Notes: generated by a model from the sequence alone, not told the origin. DNA of 64,000 bases from Kappaphycus alvarezii (GCA_002205965.3 NADL03000709.1:124001-188000); one strand, 5' to 3'; counted from the first letter of the stretch, positions 1 to 10,695 are shown. Numbers and translations: made by a program.

Positions 1-231
1 TTAGAGTGTTGTGGATTGGAGTGTCGAAATGCCATTGGTAGTTATACTGTTCCTTTGATTGTTCTAGATAATTTGTAGTTACGAGGAATTCTAGCTCGGT
101 AGTGTATTTATACCGTTTGACCGTTTGTTCTTCGGTTCCAAGAAAACCTCAAGCGACATCTTCTCAACTTCAATTTGTTCTTCTTCAACTTCAATAACCT
201 TTCCCTTTGCCCTACTTCGTTTATCTTAACA
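1..231 (+). repeat. Probable 3' part of the 5' LTR of the gypsy element
   Basis: The stretch has a TATA-like box (tatttata, about 104-111), then a pyrimidine-rich region and a terminal ...cttaaca ending in CA, as LTRs do. It is followed at once by a TGG-initial sequence that could be a primer binding site. There is no second LTR copy in the window to compare with, so the assignment rests on position and composition only. Confidence 0.4.
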
Positions 232-232
232 G

Positions 233-250
233 TGGTCCAGCCGGTTAGAC
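233..250 (+). other. Possible tRNA primer binding site
   Basis: The sequence tggtccagccggttagac starts with TGG one base after the putative LTR end, where an LTR retrotransposon binds its tRNA primer (3' end CCA). The cognate tRNA was not identified. Confidence 0.3.
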
Positions 251-1111
251 GCTAACTGGCAGAAAAGTTGGTCCCGCACTGGACCCTTGATAATCATGTC
301 GTAGTCGTTGTTCAGAACGGGTAATTACAAGAGATTGAGTTTATATCGAGAGACCAAACTCTGCGCAGTGAATACTCGCTTGTATCAGAAGCTTAGCCAC
401 GTCTCTTGGTCCACATGTGCGGCGTCTGTAATTTGTTGTACCCCGCAACACGCAGAACTCAGTCACCCGATTCAAAATTAGATTTGCAGTGACCTCGTAG
501 TGCTGCGTAAACATTGCGCGGTGCTGAGCACGGCAAATTATGGACGCGGTACACATGACCAGATTGCTTGGCTAAGCTTCTAATACAGGGTGGTCTTCAC
601 CCTTCCTGTAATGCATCCGCTGCAAGAAGCGACAGCTGCCATGATTATCTCTATGACTGAACATGACCAGACATTCGCTCATTGGGATCGGAAGGAGGGG
701 CCGATTTCATCGATGTCACCTTGGTGAGCCCCCTTGCACCCTCCCTAGAATAGTTCGCTGTTTATCCCGTTGACTTCCCTCAACGCAACAATGGATGCAA
801 AGTGCCGGAAATACACCGATTACCGGATTTAGATTGAGCCATTCTATTTTCGCACCTCATCTTTGAGGCTTATACGCACTTACTGAATTGGCCAACACGA
901 ATTTTGCACCGAATGTATTTAAGTGCCTTGCAAAAATGGAATGTGCCAATGAATACTGCAGGTGCCATATATCAAAGCAGAAAATTAAAGCTTTTATACA
1001 CCATTAACGCACTTACCCTCATCATCAACCTCCCTCCCCTCAAAATACTCCCTGTTCCTGGCAATAATTCGCTTCAAAACATCATTTAGTTGCACCTCTT
1101 CCCAGAGCCCA
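251..1111 (+). other. Leader region of the gypsy element without a recognised gene
   Basis: About 860 bases between the putative primer site and gag. Short open frames occur on both strands but none resembles a known domain. This is long for a gypsy leader, so it may contain an unrecognised insertion. Confidence 0.4.
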
Positions 1112-2001
1112 TTGAAATTTAAAGACATTCCGGTGCGAATCTGGTACTCTTGTGGAGGACGGGTTAATTCCCCTTCCGATTTGAGCTCAACTGGTGACAG
1201 TATCTTAGTTTTTAACAGAAGCGACGATGTTCGCAGGTTCTTTTTTATTTTGAGAATGTGGTTATGGCTGGTAAAGAAGAAGACGAAAAAGCAATGAAAC
1301 TGCTTGCCCACTTGGATGGCGCTGCATTCGACTTTTACTACGACTCCTTTGCCAAAGACGGTTCACTCACAGAGCAAGCAAAGAAATATAAAATGGTAAA
1401 AGAAAGGATCATTTCAAATTTTGCGGCTCCAGAGGAACCTCAAGATGTCATCTAGCAAGCCCTAGAAGCAGGTTTGGCTATTGATGATATCCCCGGATCG
1501 CTAAAAACCATCGATAAGCTGTACGAAAAAGCGGGCTTTGATGGCCGGGCGAAATTTGGGCTGTTAAGGTCGGCCGCCTGTAACCATAGTGAGTTGGCAC
1601 AATTTATCGACTTTAGGGGCCCGACAGACTACGCAGGGATAGTACAGGCCTTAAAAGATTTCTGGTTCAATCATCTGTTTTTCGTCGGTTCCGCTTCCTC
1701 TTGACCCCAACAAGTTTCACCTGCAAAACTCATGGTACGCCCGGATGCCCGTACCAGAAGTATAGAAGACAAAGTTGACGCCTTGGCTGAAGACCTGTCA
1801 AGACTCACTTTGCTCATCAAAAAAAAGAAAGACAACAACTGTGGCATCACTGGCCCCGCAGACGGGCAGCAGGCGGGGGAGCTTCGTTGTTCCTACTGCA
1901 GGGAGCCGGGACATGGTGCAAGCCGTTGTTCGAAAACCCCCGAGAGAGATATCCGTTGTTCCCAATGCCATAAATTAGGCCATTCGGAAGCTACCTGCTG
2001 A
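1112..2001 (+). pseudogene. gag: gag polyprotein of the gypsy element, frameshifted
   Basis: Gag forms the particle coat and binds element RNA. Three open stretches in different frames (1112-1297, 1258-1455, 1474-1704, then 1732-2001) read as one capsid-like protein: a segment with DDVRRFFF shifts frame near 1240 into a helical segment containing KLLAHLDGAAFDFYYDSF. A stop near 1453 and one near 1702 interrupt it. The C-terminus (1888-2000) carries two clear CCHC zinc knuckles, CSYCREPGHGASRC and CSQCHKLGHSEATC, spaced as in retrotransposon nucleocapsids. The true start is uncertain. The breaks make it a pseudogene unless the sequence has errors. Confidence 0.8.
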
Positions 2002-2328
2002 ACCAAAGTAAGGAAAGCAGTCGCCTCTTCAGACAACAAAGGTTTTAAAGAAAATACCGGAGACAAATTTGCCGTAATGAAGGAGAAAAAGGCTCCTGCT
2101 GAAGCTGTGAATGCTACCAAAAGACTAGCTGACGGGCAAGCTGTAAGAAAACGAGAACGTCAAGAAGATCGTACCGGAATTCCAATCCCAAGGCTTCTCA
2201 ATCATCCCCTGTCATCCAGAATGCCCCTTAAAAAGAACCAGATCTAAACTTGCGAAATAAGAAGAAAGGAAAAGTCGCCAGTAGGTCTAAGAGTGCTGCT
2301 GTTCGCCTGTTGCAGTAGTATGTAAGCC

Positions 2329-2788
2329 GCTATGATGTCCTTGCGGAACTTTCAAATGCTAGCTGTGGACTTACTTTCGGGCAACTCCTACGCGGAGAGG
2401 CGGACGAAGCAAAGAAAGTCATTCGCCGTCTTATCGGAAAACCTACAGCCCGAGAGCCTCCATGATTACACAGACAGAACATATGGAAAGAGCCGAAACC
2501 CCAGACAGGCTCCTCCGGTTGGCCAAATTACGAGTGTATGGCACGAAGGCTTGGGCTCTACTGGACTCGGGAGCTGTCCTGGACGTGATTTCAAAAGAGT
2601 TCTCGGAACGTCTCTGCCTTTCTCCAGAAGAAACTACTCGCACTATAACAGTGGCCAATGGAGTCGTCGCTGGGTGCTTTGGTTCCATGCCAAAAGTTCC
2701 GACGTCTTTTGAGGACCTTACGGTACAATTAGAGTACCTTGTGGTAGAAAATACCCCTTTGACATTATTATTGGGAGGCCTACCTTAA
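2329..2788 (+). pseudogene. pro: Aspartic protease (retropepsin) region of gypsy pol
   Basis: The segment from about 2330 reads YDVLAELSNASCGLTFGQLL, typical of the region just before the protease in gypsy pol. It shifts frame near 2460 into the open frame 2462-2788, where ALLDSGAVLDVIS holds the D-S-G catalytic triad of retropepsins (Asp codon near 2563). The fold would process the Gag-Pol precursor in the particle. Length of the core (~100 residues) is normal. The frame ends at 2788 and coding resumes in another frame toward the RT, so it is broken in this copy. Confidence 0.8.
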
Positions 2789-2826
2789 AGTCACTAAAGG
2801 CTCTTATAGTCTTCGACAAAGATTCA

Positions 2827-4060
2827 GTGGTAATACGAGTAGATGTAAAAGAGGTTTTAGTTCCGTTAGAGCCCGACTTCCGCGCCACAGAAAGAAAGAT
2901 CATGCAGGGGAGGGGAGATAAGACCCAAAGCGAAGACTTTACTTCCGATTCGGATCCGTTCAAGAATGCCTCTGATACAGAAGATGAACTTGTGGTGGCC
3001 GTCGTTAGGGATGGTTGCTCTGAAGATATCCCCATTAATATGCAACCTGGGGCGTCGGGAGCAATATACTTAGACGACAGTCAGACAGAGGAGCTACTCG
3101 GCGCACTACGAGCTCGTCTTGTCCACCTCCCAAAAAGTATTCAGAGAGATATAAGCGATGCCTTACGGGAGACAGAGGTAGTTGCGTGGAACATGAATGA
3201 GTTACGTCCGGCTTCCGTCCCTATAACCCACTGATTCGAGCTAAAAGACAAACCCCCGATCTACCATCGGGCACGCCGGATGGCCCCAAAACACTACGAC
3301 GTAGTAAGAACTGAAATTGATAACATGCTCAGGGCTGGAATAATTACGCCTGCAGCATCTGAGTGGTCATTTCCGGTGGTCATTGCCCAAAAGAAGGACG
3401 GAGAGCCTCGTTTTTTGTCGATTATCGCACCCTCAACAGACAAATGAAGGCTGACAGATGGCCTCTGCCTCGGATAGAGGGAAAATTTGATGAACTAGGA
3501 GGAGGTTCGGTCTTTACCACACTGGACCTGTTGGCTGGCTATTGGCAAGTTTGCATGAGCGAAAAATGTAAGGAGATGACTACATTTTTTGTCGCTACGG
3601 AACCTTTAAATTTGAAGTAATGCCGTTCGGACTAATGAACGCCCCATCAACATTCCAGCGAATGATAGACAAGGTCTTACGAGACATGGCGTTCGCACGT
3701 GTCTATCTAGACGACGTAGTAGTCTTTTCATCTGACTTGCATGAACATGTGGAGCACTTGAGGGAAGTATTTCAGGCCATAGCGGCTGCGGGTCTGAAAT
3801 TGAAAATAACCAAATGCAATTTCGCGATGCCTTCAGTGGAAAACCTTGGCCATAAGGTGGATTCGAATGGCGTAAGTGTCGATGAAAGAAAATTAGAGGC
3901 TATTAAAAAGCTCCAGTCCGGAAATCAACAACAGAACTACGCAGTTTTCTGGGTTTGGCGGGTTACTATCGGCGGTTCATTAAAGGATTTGCCGAGATCT
4001 CAGCCGCCTTACAAGCTGGAACTTCGGGGAATAGAAGATTCGAATGGACGGAAGAAATGA
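2827..4060 (+). pseudogene. pol: Reverse transcriptase region of gypsy pol, multiple frame breaks
   Basis: The RT copies element RNA into DNA. A linker (2827-3234) leads, after one stop near 3232, into RT sequence with LRAGIITPAASEWSFPVV; frames change near 3410 and again near 3600. Motif A is FTTLDLLAGYWQ (Asp near 3525), motif B is MPFGLMNAPSTFQRM from 3620, and motif C is YLDDVVVFS (about 3703-3730), so all three catalytic aspartates survive. The thumb part with LGHKV ends in another frameshift near 3930. Homology to Ty3/gypsy rather than Copia follows from the YLDD-VVF form and domain order. Confidence 0.9.
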
Positions 4061-4701
4061 CGGTTGCCTTCAAAGAGCTGAAAGAAAAACTTACTTCGCC
4101 ACCCGTTCTTGCCTACCCCGACTTCTCAGCCCCATTTGTAGTTGGAACGGATGCATCGAAAGTCGCCATCGGGGCCGTTCTAGCACAAAAGAAAGAAGAT
4201 GGAAAGTTACACCCGATCCAATATGCGAGCCGTACTATGAATTCATCTGAAAGAAATTATAGTGCTAGCGAAAGGGAAGCTTTGGCAGTAATTTTTGCCT
4301 TGCGCAAGTTACGCGTTTACCTACTCTCATCAGATCCCTCCCGGTTAATCACCGATCATCAAGCTCTCCGGAATGCGTTCAACAGGAAAGATGTTCACGG
4401 AAGGTTAGCGCGCTGGCTCAATTTTCTAGCCAAATATGATTTCACGATAGAGTACCGAGCAGGGAAGGAAAATGCTCCCGCAGACTATCTCTCCCGCTTT
4501 GCCCTGCCAGAAAAACCAGGGTCTACGTCGGACGAAGGGATGCTCGCCATGCTAGCGGAGTCTCAGGTGAGTAACCTCGATTTGGAGCCATTCTTACAGA
4601 ATGTCATTAGGTATTTGAGTAAGTTTGAGATTATTGAGGACAACGAAAAACTCAAACTTTCGGTCAAAAGGGGCGCAAAAAGCTTTATACTATGGGAATG
4701 A
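3955..4701 (+). pseudogene. pol: RNase H region of gypsy pol
   Basis: This 248-codon open frame starts with the connection motif GYYRRFIKGFAEISAAL, continues to FEWTEEMTVAFKELK and LTSPPVLAYPDFSAPF, and then carries RNase H. Visible catalytic positions are TDASKVAIGAV (Asp near 4150), NYSASEREALAV (Glu) and ITDHQALRNAF (Asp). The end has the gypsy signature RLARWLNFLAKYDFTIEYR followed by NAPADYLSRF. RNase H removes the RNA strand after reverse transcription. It is the longest intact piece of the element; it overlaps the end of the RT frame, which marks a frameshift. Confidence 0.92.
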
Positions 4702-5296
4702 CAGCTGTTTCGGCGGACCGCGAAGGGTCCGAGCTATTCCACACATTTCATCTCATGTAGGGATACTTAGGATGTTCCACGACGAAATGGGACATTGGGA
4801 TGTCCGAACCATGAAGCAGTTCGTGTTGGATCGATATTGGTGGCCTGGAGTCTATTGTGACATTCACGAGTTTTTGAAAAGCTGTAGGGGATGTCAGGAG
4901 TCAAAGCCCTTGGTCCCTTACAGGAAACCACTTTACGTACCCATGACAAATATATTCGAGACTTATTCTATCGATTTTGCCGGTCCCCTTCCCGCCAAGC
5001 AAGGATCGAAAAATCGCTACATTCTAATAGCGGTGGAACAATTAACGGGATGGCCGTTAGCCGTCGCAGCAGAATCAACTACGGCCCATGTAGTGATAGA
5101 GTTCGTTAAGAAAGATATTATGTTGGTTTTTGGCCCGCCGGTAAGAATGATATCAGATAATGCTACTTGCTTCACGTCAGGCGCTCTTGTAGACTTCATG
5201 AAAAGAAACGGCATCTCTTGGAGAACGATCCTGGCCTACGCACCCATGTATAATGGAAGGGCAGAACGGATGGTACGGACTCTGAAATCAGCGTAA
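4625..5296 (+). pseudogene. int: Integrase of the gypsy element, C-terminally truncated
   Basis: Integrase inserts the DNA copy into the genome. The open frame shows the HHCC zinc domain (FHDEMGHWD ... CRGCQ, about 4775-4900) and the DDE core: SIDFAGPL (first Asp, ~4970), ISDNATCF (second Asp, ~5152) and NGRAERMVRTL (Glu, ~5263). The frame stops at 5296; a +1 frame continues VRRIVLR, as expected for integrase, for a few codons only, after which sequence of the long repeat copy A takes over. The C-terminal DNA-binding part is missing. Confidence 0.9.
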
Positions 5297-5654
5297 GGAG
5301 GATAGTGTTACGTGGCTCATGGTGGCCGGTGTCCTGTGGCCACAAATTATGGTCCCGAGAGCCATGTAAAGTACTGTACATGGCCACAAATTTGGGATGC
5401 GAGTGTTGTAGACAACGACTGGTTGGGACACGAAGGGGCAACTGCAACTCACAACAGAACAGTGGTTCGATGTCGTGATAAAATGCAGTTGATGTTCCTT
5501 CGGTTACCTCTTTACTCTGGGGGCAGATGTGCCCCGGTATGAGTAATGGGTAAAAGTTCGTCCGGGCCAAGCGGCGGAAACAGACGAGCCGACCAGCACA
5601 ATCGTACTACGCGTGTGCCCTAAATGAGTCGACTAACTACTAGCTAACACAGCG

Positions 5655-5684
5655 AGAGCCATGTACAGTACTGTGCATGGCTCT
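5655..5684. repeat. 30-bp near-perfect palindrome in repeat copy A
   Basis: agagccatgtacagt is followed by actgtgcatggctct; the two 15-base arms are reverse complements apart from one position, centred on GTACAGTACTG. A related imperfect version lies at 5356-5388, and two more in copy B near 55045 and 55090. Confidence 0.85.
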
Positions 5685-6199
5685 GAGCCACAAGTGGCGT
5701 GCACTGCACAACACTACAGTAGAGGCGCCTCAAAACAGGCAAATAGGGGGTCTAACGGCTACTTTTTATATTTTGCTAGGAATTTAATACCAATTTGTGC
5801 GTTTTAGAAAAATGCGAATCTCTACATAAAGGCTGGTCGACTAGGGTGTGAGCCTCTACCAACAACAACGACACCCAAACCCCACCATCCCCAAACCCCA
5901 AACCCAAACACCACCATCCTCAAACCCAAAACACCCAAGCACCACCATCCCCAAACCCAAAAACACCAACACCATCACCCCAACATCATAAACACCACGT
6001 TGCCTTGTCCTGTTTTCTGTCCTCAAAGCAGTGGCGTCCCTTGTCTCCTTGGACTTACGGTGTGCATACCGAAGTTCAAGGGGGCAATACCCATTATACT
6101 GCAGGTGTCCCTTGTCTCTTTGGACTTCCGGTGCTTAGCTCGAAGGTCAAGGGAGCAATACCCTCAGTGACTGCTAAAATTTAAACTCTGAGCTAAAAG

Positions 6200-6369
6200 G
6201 GAAAAGAACAAAAAAACAAAACAAAAAGAAAACAAAACAAAAACAAACAAAACAAAAAGAAAAAGAAAAGAAAAAGAAAAAGAAAAAGAAAAAGAAAAGA
6301 AAGAAAAAGAAAAAGAAAAAGAAAAAGAAAAGAAAAAGAAAAGAAAAAGAAAAAGAAAAAGAAAAAGAA

Positions 6370-6421
<52 letters not shown>

Positions 6422-6620
6422 AAGAAAAAGAAAAGAAAAAGAAAAGAAAAGAAAAAGAAAAAAAAGAAAAAAAAAGAAAAAGAAAAAGAAAAAGAAAAAG
6501 AAAAAGAAAAAGAAAGAAAAGAAAAAGAAAAAGAAAAAGAAAAAGAAAAAGAAAAAGAAAAAGAAAAAGAAAAAGAAAAAGAAAACAAGAAAACAAGAAA
6601 AGAAAAAAAGAAAAGAAAAT
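6200..6620 (+). repeat. (GAAAAA)n polypurine tract
   Basis: About 420 bases made almost only of A and G, mainly in GAAAAA hexamer units with pure A runs near 6391-6423. The reverse strand gives phenylalanine/leucine/serine-only frames that are artefacts of this composition. Copy B of the surrounding repeat has a much shorter A-rich tract at the same place. Confidence 0.97.
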
Positions 6621-6721
6621 ATAAAATTAGAAGCCTTCGAACACAGGAGCGAAAAAAACAGAACTCCTTCCAGTGCTTAACAAAAAAGAAAAAGCACTAT
6701 TAGAATCTTAGCTCTTTTCGC

Positions 6722-8195
6722 TTACTGAATGCCATTTTGTCCTTCTGCTGATTCACATCGTCCACAGCAGCAGCCTCCAACCTTAAAAAAGCCTCTCCCC
6801 TGGACTACGCAACTTATCGCTGCCTTCCGTCCATAGATTTGAGCGAATGCATTCACATTTATACTCCTTCCACCTCGTGTGCCACGCATCTTTGATTTTC
6901 TGAATAAGAAATGAATCCGTACGCAAATCAAGTGCGTGGCGTTGGGTGTCAGAATCTTCAAACCATTTCTAATCCTTGACAGACAGAGTTGCGTCTCGTC
7001 ATCCACAACGTGCTCAGAGCAATTATCCACAAATAGAACTCTCTGTTGCCCAATTGGAGCGCCCTAATGGCCCTAGGCTTTGAGAGCCATGCTTTAAAAA
7101 CCTGTCTGTCCAAGCATCCCTTGGGCTTGGACCTATAACAAACCCTTGAAACATTGCCAACTAAACCTTGGATAGGATATGACTGATTTAGTTTCATAAA
7201 ATTGAGCATTTGCTCCTCAATTCGAGCATTTACTCCACCAGTTACTGGTACTATTATCGTTATCTGCTCTCCTACAGATGCAAAGTCCTCATACTTAACA
7301 TAATTGTCCCCTTTGAATCCGAGGTCTTCCTGTTGTCCATATTAAAGACGAAATGTGTCTCATCTGCATTCACAATGCGGCTTTTGTGAAGAATTTTGGC
7401 CTCGAAACACCTTTGTGGTTCTCCTAAATAAAAGTCCACTGTTTGCTCGATGCATTTTGTTTTCCCAGGGCTCGTAATCAGCCGTCCAGTCAGTTCGCGG
7501 AGGACGATTTGTTTTGCATTCATGAAATGCTTTACAAATCGTATTGAAATCCTTTTTTGGATAGGAAAGCCGTTCTCAACTGTTAGAGTGCGCAAGAGGC
7601 TCCCAGTCTTCGCTCGCTGGACAATTTTCTTGGCATGAAGTTGAATCAATGTTGCCGAAAACTTAACTTTGCACTTGCGAATTCTATCAAACTAACTCAA
7701 CAGTTCCGCATATAGCGCCGCTGCTCATGGAGAACGCTTCCGTCCACGACCTGGTAATGTCTTGAATCTTGTTCTTTTCATTCCGTTCGTTATCTATCCT
7801 TTTTTTCCGTTCCTTCGAGCAGAACCTGTTTTGAGCTGGATCGTTTGATGGATTTTTTCCCCATAGACTTGCTTTTTGAAGTTTTGTTTTCTCGTTACCC
7901 GGGAAAACTTGGGGAAAGTGGCGTAATTTTCTGTACATGAGACGATCTCGTCCATCGGATTGTTCCGAGTCTACCATCTATTTAGTAGCTGTGTATCTGT
8001 CGGCAAGCGTGCAAACATGAACCTTGTGTCGGGCGTATGGATTGTGATCGTCTTCGACGGCATTGCTTTGGTTCGCCGTTTCTTGGTCTTTTTCTGATAC
8101 GGGCGGTGAGGGGAGTCGGTGTTGGAAATATCGGTGCTTTTGCGGTGGACGACAGCTACAGCAATTGCTCTTTTGGTCGGTCCCTTCGCGGGCAT
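6722..8195 (-). pseudogene. Pogo/Tigger-like DDE transposase pseudogene
   Basis: Read from high to low coordinates, a basic N-terminal part (8195-7971) leads to a segment with RHFPQVFPGNE and KTKLQKASLWG (7977-7687). The catalytic region starts at 7649 and holds VNADETHFVFNMDNRK (first Asp, ~7370); after a frame change comes QSYPIQGL ... VFKAWLSKP, then MDNCSEH (second Asp, ~7025) and LTPNATHLIC. These match the DDE_1 core of pogo/Tigger transposases. At the third acid position, expected just after THLIC, the sequence has VRIHF, so the third Asp is gone. At least three frameshifts or stops break the reading. Flanking inverted repeats were not found. The N-terminal extent is uncertain. Confidence 0.7.
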
Positions 8196-8654
8196 TTTTG
8201 ACGTGTTGTGGTGTGGGACGGTGTTTATGTGAAGTGGAAGGTTGCGAGAAGGGTGGGGTGGGTATCATCAGGGTTATTAACCGGACTTTTTTATGCCGGC
8301 GGTAAGAAAATTATTCTTACAGTGCTTTTGATAATTATCGCAGTGCTGGTATGATAAACACAATTCTTTGGGGGGCGTTTATTAATTAGAATGCCCTAAT
8401 CTATTTCCGCCCCAATCTTAATTTTTTCATCCAATCTAAATACGGTAAATGGCGTAACAACAATTCAGCGTGACTCCTGTAGCAATTAAGTTCGTCCCGA
8501 AGTTCTATTTCTACATCGAAAGGCAAGCGCCCAGGTGCATATGCTGTGGTAATGGTCGTTGCTCTAAATTTAGCCATTAGAGCGGTGGTAAACATTCGAA
8601 GAGTTTCGTTCCTTCTTAATTCAAAGGCACGATGCAGCGGCTATGGCGGCAAAC
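8196..8654. other. Intergenic, no recognised gene
   Basis: Short open frames only. A G-rich stretch ggggggcgtttattaatta near 8370 weakly resembles the outer end of the RX repeat in reverse orientation and could pair with the copy at 8655-8802. Confidence 0.4.
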
Positions 8655-8802
8655 TTCTCTAGCCCTAGGGCCGGTCTTAACCTGGCCTTTTGAGGGACAC
8701 TGTTATCGTCCCTTAAGGCCTCCCACAGTTCGCCTCTCCTGCGCACCACAACGCGGGGTGATATCCACGATATCTTCCAAAATTAAACCACCCCACATTT
8801 AT
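8655..8802 (+). repeat. RX dispersed repeat copy 1
   Basis: It contains agggccggtcttaacctggc (8667) and ends with gatatcttccaaaattaaac followed by caccccacattt, matching the order of the other RX copies. No protein is encoded. Confidence 0.7.
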
Positions 8803-9154
8803 ACTGTAAGAATTTGGATATTGTCGCAGAAGGTGATCCTAATGAGTCGAAAACGAAAGTTCGGGGCAAAAACTTCCTTCTAACCGCAATCCTTGCGGAA
8901 ATGCCTTGTCAGGAATGGCTCCTACTTTTTTCAGGTCCCCCTTTCTCCGCTTTTCTTCTGCACTGTCAACGGCTCGCGCTTTTTGTGCTGAAATTGACAA
9001 ACAGCTCTCCTGGAATGTCAATGATACGGTGGCGTCATTCTCCACCGGGATGGAGCAGAGTGTTCGATGCGTCAGACTGCGGTTGCAGTAAAATGACCGC
9101 GTGACGCGCGATTAGTGTAGGAAACAAGCACAGATTTGTCCTAATGCTAAGACT

Positions 9155-9336
9155 CGCTGCGGCGACGGTTTCGTCCAACGCATCATGGCTTACGGCTGGC
9201 CTCACACCAGCCTTGTGAGATCGTCTCGCTTGACTCTACCCCCTTTTCAGACTCTCAAGTACAAAGAGCTGCCCACTATTTCTCGGGAAGTAGCCATCCT
9301 GCATCTCTAATCAGTAAAGCATCACGAATTTCCCCG
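9155..9336 (+). repeat. RX dispersed repeat copy 2
   Basis: About 180 bases closely match the reverse complement of 47741-47925, with shared blocks ttacggctggcctcacac, agccttgtgagat, cccttttcagactctc, tctcgggaagtagcc and catctctaatcagtaaagca. This is the best matched pair of the family. Confidence 0.85.
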
Positions 9337-10549
9337 CTGTCCTGGAAGGCCAAAATTTGGCTACCAGAATTAAACACAGAAAAACAGAAACATATTTACT
9401 AGATTAACTAAAGATAAACAGCTAATTAATGACGCATAACATACCCACGTTTTCATTCGCATACGTCGTTAGTAGTTGCCAGTTGCCTCGACAGAGATCG
9501 TAAAGCTAAGAGGGATAGGTGGGTTAACATTAGAAAACAGAAGATTTTCATGAGATGGTTAGGGGCTAGCGTCCCATCCCAAATCACGCTAAAAATTGAA
9601 GTATCGTCAGTCCATATGTTCACGAGATGTGATAGTTGTCTTGAGGTATCCATCTTTCTAACAGAGGGTGGATTTGGATGTACACAAGTGCTTCCACCTG
9701 TCGCAAGACGTTCATACCGTCTCTATGACAGGACTTTCACCCTAAAGCCTTATTGCGGCTTTTTTCGTTCAGAGCACCGAGAAATCGGTTGATAACTAAT
9801 TTAAACCTCTCTTAAAAAATCTTTAACGTGGATAATCTTATGTATTTTCCAGTTGATTTGTTGCGAAAACGATACTTCTGCAAGCAAAATTGAAATTAAA
9901 GAGCTGTCACGAAGCTAAGTATGATATGGCAGATAGAGAAACCCAAATATCCGAATGACACCAGATAATTCAAATCACGATGTAGTGAGTGACCGAAGGA
10001 TTCACAATTTAGTTTCGACACGTGTAACAGAAAAGAAAGACTCAATGAAAAAAAATAAAACATAGAACAAAGGTAGCTTGTGATTGGGCCATGAAAGATG
10101 AACGGATGGCCGGACGGGGAAGAGTTTCCATGTTATCGATTATATAGCCCTGTTGAAACGGTCTTGATCGTAACCCAGGTCCCCTTGCGCAAGCGATACG
10201 AGTGCTGCATGTTCATCATCTCGGGGCTCACATTAAGCATACACAGTTACAGTAACGAGTTTAAGCTGTACTGTAGAACGGTTAGCTGCCTACATAACCA
10301 TCATGAAAAGTGCTCACAGTCAACCGATGCAGCTGATGAAGCCGTGACCGCGTGACTTGTTCGGAGTTGCAGATCAAAGCCACGTTCATCCCCCTTTTCA
10401 TGTTCAAATTTTTTTCAATTAAAGAACTCACAAGAAATATTTTAAAAGCGTAAATATGCATATTGACACTATTGAAAAATCAAAAGAAAACATATCGAAA
10501 TATTATTCAAATTAAATATCGTAGGAGAGGAAACAACGCGAGTATCTGG

Positions 10550-10695
10550 AGGGGAAATGTGTGGTGCTTTAATGTTTGAAAGATATAGTCGGTTGTGGCC
10601 CGGAATACTAAGAGCGTGACCAGTATTGCCTATTAATTTCCCCTAGAAAGCCGTCTCAAGGCCGGCCAGCAGGCATACTGCGCTTGAGATTACAC
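10550..10695 (-). repeat. RX dispersed repeat copy 3
   Basis: It begins with ggggaaatgtgtggtgcttt and runs through gatatagtcggttgtggccc, aatactaagagcgtgacc and ggccggccagcaggcat. Its reverse complement matches 58700-58837 over most of its length, including atgcctgctggccggcc and actggtcac. Confidence 0.85.

Larger units (their letters stand above)
1..5296 (+). mobile_element. Ty3/gypsy LTR retrotransposon, decayed, left end outside window
   Basis: The order gag zinc knuckles, aspartic protease, reverse transcriptase, RNase H, integrase is that of Ty3/gypsy (Metaviridae-type) elements. All domains lie on the plus strand but in several frames, broken by stops and frameshifts, so the element cannot make a full polyprotein as written. 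A probable 5' LTR tail occupies the first ~231 bases. The integrase stops at 5296, before its usual C-terminal part, and a different repeat begins about 35 bases later; no 3' LTR was found. Catalytic residues of protease, RT, RNase H and integrase are still visible, which suggests fairly recent decay. Confidence 0.9.
5330..6690 (+). repeat. Long dispersed repeat, copy A (homologous to 55010-55830)
   Basis: Several blocks match copy B in the same order: a ggccacaaatttgg/palindrome block (5340-5395 and 5650-5700), a TATA-like ggctactttttatattttg block (~5757), a C/A-rich tract with repeated caaccc/cccaaac (5860-5990), then a block of about 190 bases (6000-6185) containing ttgccttgtcctgt, ctcaaagcagtggc, cattatactgcaggtgtc and ttaaac, then an A-rich tract and a final ccttccagtgc (~6665). 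It carries no credible protein. It directly follows the broken integrase, so it may have inserted there. Confidence 0.8.

Noticed and set aside
6174-6596. Two long minus-strand frames made of Phe, Leu and Ser
   Set aside because: They are the reverse reading of the GAAAAA polypurine tract and have no protein-like composition.
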